Both the position numbers and the translations under genes were made by a program. The notes beneath the pieces are model-generated. The model was not told the origin of the DNA. It made no database searches and saw only the letters and a list, made by a program, of their open reading frames with translations. 20,288 nucleotides of DNA from Firmicutes bacterium UBA4916 (GTDB lineage: Bacteria > Bacillota > Clostridia > Tissierellales > Tepidimicrobiaceae), in NCBI GenBank assembly GCA_002398845.1, contig DHBY01000080.1:1-20288 (forward strand), read 5' to 3'. Positions 14,667 through 20,288 of this stretch are shown one piece after another; positions within the stretch are counted from its first letter, which is position 1, and every line of letters starts with the position of its first letter.

Positions 14667-15525
14667 TACAAAGTTTATCTATATCAGTCAAAAAACCCTC
14701 CAATACAAAATTGTATGGAGGGTTCCCTAATTGTTCTTTGTCTATTTCTATAGTCATTGTCTTATATGTTATTACTTGCAACTGATTACTATCTTTCTTT
14801 GGGGGAGTTATATTTAAACGAATTTTATAATCATTTTTATGTTTTAAAACTTCTTCTACTTTCATAGAATATCCGGGAGTTGGAAACTCCTTTGTTATAG
14901 TTACTAATACTTTATCTCCTTCTGTTTTAAAAGTTATGCCTTCTTTTCCTGAATAAGTTTGTACAGCTCCAGACAGTTTAAATGGAATGCTAGTTGTTTT
15001 GTCAAATAATTTACTTACTCTTTGAAGAACTATTATGGCTTCAGCTTGGGTAACTTTTCTTGTAGGATTGTAAATAGTCTCAGATTGTCCTTGTATTATA
15101 TTGGAATGGTATAGTGCAGCTATTGCCTTTTGTTCTTCAGTAGATACTTGTCCAATATCTGTAAATGGTAGTTTTTCATTACTTGGTGCAATTAATTTTA
15201 TTTCCATTAACTTGTTGCCTATGAATTTTGCCATTTTAGCTCTAGTTAATTCAACCTTAAACCCTATTGGAGTATTAGAATATCCATTATTTTTTAACAA
15301 AGATGAAAAGGATAATGAAAACTCATCTTCATTTATTGTCCCATTGGGATCAAAACGTTTAAAGTTCTCCTTAGCTAAATATGGAAAATAATAGATTAAA
15401 AAATCCTTTTCTATTACTTTACTAGACCAGTGATTACCTAATATATCTTCCATATCTGCTAAGGCAGAAGTTCCTGAAGACATTACTACCCCAAATATTA
15501 GAAGAAATAAAACTACCTTTTTCAC
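14659..15525 (-). CDS. Secreted S-layer-homology protein with PrcB-C-like domain
   Basis: A 288-residue exported protein. Residues 1-23 are a signal peptide (MKKVVLFLLIFGVV, cleavage likely after ALA). Residues about 25-85 and 95-175 resemble SLH repeats: NHWSSKVIEK, FKRFDPNGTINEDEF, then LTRAKMAKFIGNKLM, LPFTDIGQ, IAALYHSNIIQGQSETIYNP and KVTQAEAIIVLQRV. SLH domains bind pyruvylated wall polymers. Residues about 200-262 (TFPTPGYS-like TPGYSMKVEEVL, then ITPPKKDSNQLQVITYKTMTIEID) resemble the PrcB C-terminal domain. The first SLH unit is diverged. The start is GTG with GAGGAG 7 bases upstream. A terminator-like hairpin and T run cover codons for residues about 268-279. Single-gene unit. A wall-attached protein is a safe guess; exact role unknown. 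Confidence 0.82.
   Translation of the reverse strand: MKKVVLFLLIFGVVMSSGTSALADMEDILGNHWSSKVIEKDFLIYYFPYLAKENFKRFDPNGTINEDEFSLSFSSLLKNNGYSNTPIGFKVELTRAKMAKFIGNKLMEIKLIAPSNEKLPFTDIGQVSTEEQKAIAALYHSNIIQGQSETIYNPTRKVTQAEAIIVLQRVSKLFDKTTSIPFKLSGAVQTYSGKEGITFKTEGDKVLVTITKEFPTPGYSMKVEEVLKHKNDYKIRLNITPPKKDSNQLQVITYKTMTIEIDKEQLGNPPYNFVLEGFLTDIDKLCMI
14690..14723 (-). terminator. Intrinsic terminator inside the 3' end of the SLH gene
   Basis: On the minus strand ACCCTCC pairs with GGAGGGT and ATACA with TGTAT around a 4-base loop with one bulged base, followed at once by T6 (14695-14690). It has all parts of an intrinsic terminator, but the stop codon lies 29 bases further on. Confidence 0.65.
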
Positions 15526-15565
15526 TTTATCACTCCTCTACAAATTACTATACATTTCCATCTTA

Positions 15566-15609
15566 ATTATATAACCTTTATTACATTATATAGTTACAGT
15601 ATGGTTACA
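15566..15609 (-). promoter_or_regulatory. Putative activator-type promoter of the SLH gene
   Basis: On the minus strand two direct repeats TGTAAC (15609-15604 and 15598-15593) are spaced 11 bases start to start, and a TATAAT lies 21 bases further (15571-15566). There is no consensus -35; the second repeat occupies its place. This spacing is typical of OmpR/PhoB-family activator sites. A second TATAAT at 15590-15585 makes the start uncertain. Confidence 0.42.
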
Positions 15610-15632
15610 TTTATCTAAATAATTATAAAAAG

Positions 15633-15670
15633 AAGGCCTATCCCCCTTAAACATTAGAGAAATAGGTCTT
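15633..15670 (-). terminator. Terminator of the liv operon
   Basis: AAGGCCTAT (15633-15641) pairs with ATAGGTCTT (15662-15670) with one G-U pair and a 20-base loop. The minus strand continues CTTTTTATAATTATT. It begins 9 bases after the livF stop. Confidence 0.72.
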
Positions 15671-15679
15671 ATACTACCC

Positions 15680-16390
15680 TTACTTTGCTTCACCTAAATA
15701 AGCTTCCTTCACCCTATCATTCTTCAATACTTCACTACCAATTCCCTCAAGGACTAACTCTCCAGTTTCTAATACATAGGCATAATCAGCAATTTCTAAG
15801 GCCTTTTTAGCATTTTGTTCTACCAAAAGAATAGTATTTCCCTGGGCATGAATAGCTTTTATTATATCAAATATATCCTTTACAAGAAGTGGAGCAAGTC
15901 CCAAGGAAGGTTCATCCATCATTAAAATCTTTGGTCGTACCATCAAGCCTCTTCCTACGGCTAACATCTGCTGTTCTCCTCCTGAAAGGGTCCCTGCTTT
16001 TTGCCAATTTCTTTCTTTAAGTCTTGGAAACATTTCATATACCTTATCTACATCTTTCCTTATTTCTTCGGTATCTGTCCTAGTATACGCCCCTAGAATT
16101 AAATTTTCTTCTACAGTTAAGTTATCAAATACCTTTCTTCCTTCTGGTACCAACACGATTCCTTTTTTTACTATATCCTTAGTATGAAGATTAGTTAAAT
16201 CCTCTCCATTATATTCTACTTTTCCTTCTGCTTTTTCTACAAGCCCCATAATTGCTCTTAATGTAGAGGATTTTCCTGCACCATTGGCTCCTATGAGGGT
16301 GACAATTTTATTTTCCTCAATGGAGATATCTATGCCTCTAAGAGCTTTAATTCCACCATAGCTAACATGTAAATTTGAAACTTTTAGCAT
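15680..16390 (-). CDS. livF: Branched-chain amino acid ABC transporter ATP-binding protein LivF
   Basis: A 236-residue ATPase, one of the two nucleotide-binding subunits of the LIV importer, bound to the cytoplasmic side of LivH/LivM. Walker A GANGAGKSS is at 34-42, the signature LSGGEQQ at 135-141 and Walker B ILMMDEPSLGLAP at 155-167. The switch region reads LLVEQNAKKALEIAD, as is common in LivF. Length is normal. Its ATG abuts the livG stop with no spacer. It is the last gene of the operon and is followed by a terminator. Confidence 0.94.
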   Translation of the reverse strand: MLKVSNLHVSYGGIKALRGIDISIEENKIVTLIGANGAGKSSTLRAIMGLVEKAEGKVEYNGEDLTNLHTKDIVKKGIVLVPEGRKVFDNLTVEENLILGAYTRTDTEEIRKDVDKVYEMFPRLKERNWQKAGTLSGGEQQMLAVGRGLMVRPKILMMDEPSLGLAPLLVKDIFDIIKAIHAQGNTILLVEQNAKKALEIADYAYVLETGELVLEGIGSEVLKNDRVKEAYLGEAK

Positions 16391-17158
16391 CTACTCCACC
16401 CCCAAATAGGCTTCCACAACTCTTTGGTCGTTTTGAACATACTCTGGATCGCCTTCCGCTATTAAAGTACCATGATCTAAAACCAAAATTCTATCGCATA
16501 TGCCCATTACAACTTCCATATGGTGTTCTATAAGGAATATGGTTAAATCAAATTCTTCTTTTATATCCTTTATAAATCCCATAAGTTCCCTAGTTTCTTG
16601 AGGATTCATTCCTGCTGCTGGCTCGTCTAATAACAATAGTTTTGGCTCTGTTGCTAAAGCTCTAGCTATTTCTAGCCTCCTCTGTTTTCCATAAGGTAGA
16701 GAATATGCCTTTTCATCCATTTCATCTTTTAAATCTACCTTTTCCAATAGATAAATAGATTTTTCAAGCATCTCTTTTTCTTCTTTTCTATAAGTAGGCA
16801 GCCTTAATATAGAAGAGAAAACATTGGATTTTATCCTTAAATGATTGCCAATAAATACATTGTCTAATACAGATAATTGTTTAAATAGCCTAATATTTTG
16901 GAAAGTCCTACATATGCCAAGTTTTGCAATTTCATCTGGTCTTAAACCTGTTATTATCTGTTCTTCCTCATTGGGGCTAAATATTATATCCCCCTCAGTG
17001 GGTTTATAAACACCAGTTACCACATTAAATATGGTAGTCTTTCCCGCGCCATTAGGCCCAATTAATCCTACTATTTCCCCTTTTTCAATATTAGCATTAA
17101 ATTTATTTGCAGCTACAACTCCACCAAACTTCATAGTCATATTGTCTATTTTTAGCAT
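16391..17158 (-). CDS. livG: Branched-chain amino acid ABC transporter ATP-binding protein LivG
   Basis: A 255-residue ATPase, partner of LivF. Walker A GPNGAGKTT is at 34-42, the Q-loop at Gln87 (RTFQNIRLF), the LivG-specific signature SLPYGKQRRLEIARAL at 153-168, Walker B LLLLDEPAAGMNP at 174-186 and the switch histidines in EHHM (211-214). The insert between Q-loop and signature (about 105-150) is normal for LivG. The site before the ATG (TTGGAAT) is weak, so translation probably depends on coupling to livM, which ends 21 bases upstream. Confidence 0.94.
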   Translation of the reverse strand: MLKIDNMTMKFGGVVAANKFNANIEKGEIVGLIGPNGAGKTTIFNVVTGVYKPTEGDIIFSPNEEEQIITGLRPDEIAKLGICRTFQNIRLFKQLSVLDNVFIGNHLRIKSNVFSSILRLPTYRKEEKEMLEKSIYLLEKVDLKDEMDEKAYSLPYGKQRRLEIARALATEPKLLLLDEPAAGMNPQETRELMGFIKDIKEEFDLTIFLIEHHMEVVMGICDRILVLDHGTLIAEGDPEYVQNDQRVVEAYLGVE

Positions 17159-17179
17159 ATTCCAAGTTCACATCCTTTA

Positions 17180-18178
17180 TTAGCTTTCCTTTAACAATCC
17201 TTCTTTTTTAACTACAACTGCTACCATAAGGATTACTGAAAAGATAACCATTCTCATTCCTGGTATACCTTCTATGTGCAAACTTCCTATATTGATAGAT
17301 TCGTCCAAGAATCTTAATGCTTCCATCATAATGGTAACTATTATAGCTGAAATTGTGGTACCTTTTATACTTCCTAAACCTCCCAATACTACGATTAAGA
17401 GTATATTAAAGGTAAGAACAATTCTAAACATATTTGGGTCAATAGTCCCTAATAGTCCTGCCAAAAGTCCGCCTCCGATTCCTGCCAAAAAAGACCCAAA
17501 AGTGAAACTCATCACTTTGTGTTTAAAAAGGCTTATACCCATAGACCTAGCTGCTATTTCGTCTTCTCTAATGGCTTTAAAAGCTTTTCCATAGCTGCCC
17601 TTCATCAAAAATTCCATAAACAAAATGGTGATTAAGGCAATCCCCCAACTCCACCAAACATTTGTAGTATTCGGAATACCCTTTAGTCCTAATGCCCCAT
17701 TAGTGATAGATTGAGTGTTAGTGAATACAACCCTTATTATTTCTGCAAACCCTAAGGTTGCTATTGCCAAATAGTCGTCTGTAAGTCTAAGAACAGGGGC
17801 ACCTATTAAAAATCCAAAGAGTCCTGCCAATATTCCCCCCATAAGAAGGGCTGGTAAGAAAGGCCATTCTATATTGGATAAGAAAGGTACCATTGGCTTC
17901 ATGAAAAAGTTCATCTCTTTCATCGGAATAGGCATAGTGAGTATTGCCACTGTATAAGCTCCTATGGCCATGAACCCTGCATGTCCTAAAGAGAACAAGC
18001 CTGTAAAACCATTTATTAGGTTCATGCTTAGACCCAACGTCACATATATTCCACAAAGATTCAATATCCTTAATTTATAGTCGTCCAAGGTTTTGTTTAA
18101 TATGAAAAGCAAAACCAAAGTAACTACAAGTATAACTAAACTAGACATTTTTTTGTTTTCTCTCATTTTATCTCTCAT
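17180..18178 (-). CDS. livM: Branched-chain amino acid ABC transporter permease LivM
   Basis: A 332-residue permease with about 9-10 hydrophobic segments. GFTGLFSLGHAGFMAIGAY (57-75) is the LivM landmark, and VLRLTDDYLAIATLGFAEIIR (about 129-149) and KAIREDEIAARSMGI (about 200-214) match the region that contacts the ATPases. With LivH it forms the membrane channel. The ATG at 18178 lies 3 bases after the livH stop with AGAAGGTG upstream. A second ATG at 18166 lacks a ribosome site. Confidence 0.93.
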   Translation of the reverse strand: MRDKMRENKKMSSLVILVVTLVLLFILNKTLDDYKLRILNLCGIYVTLGLSMNLINGFTGLFSLGHAGFMAIGAYTVAILTMPIPMKEMNFFMKPMVPFLSNIEWPFLPALLMGGILAGLFGFLIGAPVLRLTDDYLAIATLGFAEIIRVVFTNTQSITNGALGLKGIPNTTNVWWSWGIALITILFMEFLMKGSYGKAFKAIREDEIAARSMGISLFKHKVMSFTFGSFLAGIGGGLLAGLLGTIDPNMFRIVLTFNILLIVVLGGLGSIKGTTISAIIVTIMMEALRFLDESINIGSLHIEGIPGMRMVIFSVILMVAVVVKKEGLLKES

Positions 18179-18181
18179 AGG

Positions 18182-19069
18182 CTACACCTTCTCTGTGACT
18201 TTTTCTCCCATTAAACCCGTAGGTTTAATTAAGAGTATTACGATTAAAAGGATAAATGCAAAAGCATCTCTATATCCAGTAAGACCTGGAAGCAATGCAA
18301 CTAACATTATTTCCCCTAGTCCTAATATAAATCCACCTAAAACAGCTCCAGTAATATTTCCTATTCCCCCTACTACTGCTGCTATAAAACATTTTAGTCC
18401 AGGCATCATACCCATTAAAGGCATTAATTGTGGATATCTAATTCCCCACATGATTCCTCCCACTGCTGCCAAGAAGGATCCTATGAAAAATGTTATAGAT
18501 ATTATTTTATTTATATCAATGCCCATCAAACTTGCTGCTTCATAGTCCTTAGATAAAGCTCTCATGGCCATACCAGTTTTTGTCTTTTTGATAAAATAGT
18601 TAAGGCCAATGAGTAGTACTATTGTAACTACAGGAATTACAAAGGTAATAACCCCTACAGATACTCCCCCAAATCTTATTACTTTATTAAACACATCTGG
18701 GATTGGGAAGGCCTTAGGCCTTCCTCCAAAGACTACTATGCCAAGGTTTTCTAAGAAAAAAGATGCGCCTATGGCAGAAATTAATACAGTAATCCTTGGT
18801 GCTTCCCTCAATGGTTTATATGCTAATTTTTCAAGGAGGATTCCTAAAAATCCAGTAATTACTGCAGTTAATATAAATACTAGCCACCATGGTATAGATG
18901 TGAACATTAGCCCGTAGAAGGCGATATAAGCGCCTAGCATGAAGATATCTCCATGGGCAAAATTTATAAGCCTTAGTATCCCATATACCATGGTATAGCC
19001 TATTGCAATTAGTGCATATAAACTTCCTAACGAAACACCATTAACAAGGTGTTGAAGTAGTTTATCCAT
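18182..19069 (-). CDS. livH: Branched-chain amino acid ABC transporter permease LivH
   Basis: A 295-residue permease with about 8 hydrophobic segments. NGVSLGSLYALIAIGYTMVYG (10-30) and INFAHGDIFMLGAY (35-48) are diagnostic of LivH. KTKTGMAMRALSKDYEAASLMGID (about 161-184) is the ATPase-coupling loop. AGGGGG lies 7 bases before the ATG, and livK ends 30 bases upstream. Confidence 0.93.
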   Translation of the reverse strand: MDKLLQHLVNGVSLGSLYALIAIGYTMVYGILRLINFAHGDIFMLGAYIAFYGLMFTSIPWWLVFILTAVITGFLGILLEKLAYKPLREAPRITVLISAIGASFFLENLGIVVFGGRPKAFPIPDVFNKVIRFGGVSVGVITFVIPVVTIVLLIGLNYFIKKTKTGMAMRALSKDYEAASLMGIDINKIISITFFIGSFLAAVGGIMWGIRYPQLMPLMGMMPGLKCFIAAVVGGIGNITGAVLGGFILGLGEIMLVALLPGLTGYRDAFAFILLIVILLIKPTGLMGEKVTEKV

Positions 19070-19099
19070 ATTCAGTCCCCCTAATTAGTCTAACATTAC

Positions 19100-20260
19100 T
19101 TAAGGCTCAACAGTTGTTAAATAAACGAATTTCCCACCATCTACATTTTTAATAACTGCACTCTTAACAGCATCACCGTTCTCATCAATAGTAATATTTC
19201 CTGTTGCACCTACAAAGTCTTTAGTTTCAGCTAGTTTATCTCTTATAACTTGCGGATCAGTTGAATTTCCTCTTTCAATAGCATCTAATATTACCATATA
19301 AGCATCATATCCTAATGCTGCGAAAGCGTTTGCTTCTTTCTTAAATTTTGCTTCGTATTCATCTAAAAATACTGTGGATTTTTCAGTTACTGGGGCTTCT
19401 GCTGTAAAGTGAGTACTAAATACTGCCCCTTCTACTGCATCTCCACCTATTTGAAGAAATTCTGGTGCTTCCCAAGTATCTCCACCTAGTACTGGCACTT
19501 CAATGCCTAAATCCCTAGCTTGTTTGATTAATAGGGCACATTCTCCATAGTTTCCTGGAGCAAATATTACATCTGGGTTCTTTGCCTTAACATTAGTGAG
19601 TTGAGCTGTAAAATCTTGGTCTCCTGTGTTATAAGAAGTCATTTCTACGATACTATTTTCATCCCCGGTCAATTCTTTAAATGAATCTACAAAGTATTTA
19701 CTTAATCCTACGGAGTAGTCTTGGTTTACGTCTTGGATGATAGCTGCTGTCTTAGCACCTAAATCATTTACTGCATAATTTGCCATGACTGTTCCTTGGA
19801 ATGGGTCTATAAAACAAACTCTAAAATAATAATCGTTATTTAAGGTAACAAGTGGGTTAGTTGGCGAGCAACCTACTGCTGGAACTTTTGCTTTTTTAAC
19901 TATATCTCCTGCTGACATAGACAATGAACTACTATAACTACCGATGATTGCAACTACTTTGTCTTTATCAATAAGTCTTGATACTGCATTTGCTGCTTCT
20001 ACTTTATCACTCTTGTTATCAACTACAACTAATTCTACCTTTTTCCCTAATACTTCCCCTTTTGTTTCGTTGGCCAATTTAATACCTTCTACTGTCATCT
20101 CTCCACCAGCTGCCTGTGCACCTGTCATAGGCTCAAATACTCCTATCTTTATGACATCACCAGAGGAACTACTTTCTGTTTCTTGTGATTTACCACAACC
20201 TGTTAAAGATGCAGTAACCAATACCAAAACCAGTAAAAACAGACTTAGTTTCTTTTTCAT
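19100..20260 (-). CDS. livK: Branched-chain amino acid substrate-binding lipoprotein LivK
   Basis: A 386-residue periplasmic-binding-protein type I family member. A lipoprotein signal ends in LTGC with Cys22 as the lipid-anchored residue, followed by a Ser/Glu-rich linker (23-34). The two-lobed receptor follows: IKIGVFEPMTGAQAAGGEM (about 37-55), VVAIIGSYSSSLSMSAG (about 102-118) and YYFRVCFIDPFQGTVMANY (about 144-162). These match the Leu/Ile/Val-binding family and it captures the substrate on the outer membrane face of the cell. Family members also bind other amino acids or amides, so specificity for leucine, isoleucine or valine is inferred from the operon. GGGGGG 7 bases before the ATG is the ribosome site. 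The promoter is outside or at the edge of the window. Confidence 0.92.
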   Translation of the reverse strand: MKKKLSLFLLVLVLVTASLTGCGKSQETESSSSGDVIKIGVFEPMTGAQAAGGEMTVEGIKLANETKGEVLGKKVELVVVDNKSDKVEAANAVSRLIDKDKVVAIIGSYSSSLSMSAGDIVKKAKVPAVGCSPTNPLVTLNNDYYFRVCFIDPFQGTVMANYAVNDLGAKTAAIIQDVNQDYSVGLSKYFVDSFKELTGDENSIVEMTSYNTGDQDFTAQLTNVKAKNPDVIFAPGNYGECALLIKQARDLGIEVPVLGGDTWEAPEFLQIGGDAVEGAVFSTHFTAEAPVTEKSTVFLDEYEAKFKKEANAFAALGYDAYMVILDAIERGNSTDPQVIRDKLAETKDFVGATGNITIDENGDAVKSAVIKNVDGGKFVYLTTVEP

Positions 20261-20288
20261 TTTAAAACCCCCCTATTATAATATTTAA

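Noticed and set aside
17787..18056. 89-codon minus-strand frame in a second phase within livM
   Set aside because: It overlaps livM on the same strand in another phase, and livM itself is intact and conserved there.
18093..18545. 150-codon plus-strand frame opposite livM/livH
   Set aside because: It lies antisense across two well-conserved permease genes and has no ribosome site or family resemblance.
20275..20280. TATAAT upstream of livK as its promoter
   Set aside because: Its start point would fall inside the ribosome site, leaving no usable leader. It is more likely part of AT-rich sequence, with the true promoter further out.

Overview
The window looks like chromosomal DNA from a low-G+C Gram-positive anaerobe of the Clostridia/Tissierellia type. 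The basis is AT-rich sequence, strong AGGAGG-type ribosome sites, A-plus-U-rich intrinsic terminators, an S-layer-homology protein, and a gene set built on amino acid and peptide use with no sugar genes. The genus cannot be named from this stretch. There are 15 full or nearly full genes plus the first 24 codons of a pspA-like gene. Almost everything runs on the minus strand. Only an NhaC-type antiporter (426-1844) and a 50-residue protein (10215-10367) are on the plus strand. No tRNA, rRNA, CRISPR array, complete insertion sequence or phage gene is visible.

Layout. (1) 1-425: 5' end of pspA with a long leader holding three small hairpins that resemble an IS200/IS605-type element end. (2) 426-1844: sodium/proton antiporter, closed by a bidirectional terminator. 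(3) 1890-6830: a three-gene operon of TetR regulator, MMPL/RND exporter and a secreted Leu-x-x-Gly heptad-repeat protein, driven by one promoter with two copies of a TGACCA-N-TGGTCA palindrome. (4) 6849-10108: isoaspartyl dipeptidase (iadA) followed by a YfcC-family transporter. (5) 10165-10408: the 50-residue protein, with its own promoter and a terminator shared with brnQ. (6) 10412-11780: brnQ with a CodY-like box between its -35 and -10. (7) 11851-14666: acyltransferase and murJ, overlapping by ATGA. (8) 14659-15609: secreted SLH plus PrcB-C-like protein, whose 3' coding end contains a terminator hairpin and the promoter of the next operon. (9) 15633-20260: a complete livK-H-M-G-F branched-chain amino acid ABC importer.

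Together the genes describe a cell that lives on amino acids and peptides: two independent branched-chain amino acid importers (BrnQ and Liv), hydrolysis of isoaspartyl dipeptides next to a carboxylate or amino-acid-type carrier, and sodium cycling by NhaC. The rest concerns the cell envelope: lipid II flipping, a membrane acyltransferase, an S-layer-type protein, PspA and a regulated MMPL exporter.

The least explained parts are the MMPL plus heptad-repeat operon, the 50-residue protein, the structured pspA and iadA leaders, and the punctuation embedded in the SLH gene. All other genes belong to well-known families. Start codons were moved from the longest open frame for three genes (heptad protein, TetR, IadA) because the ribosome site only fits an internal start.
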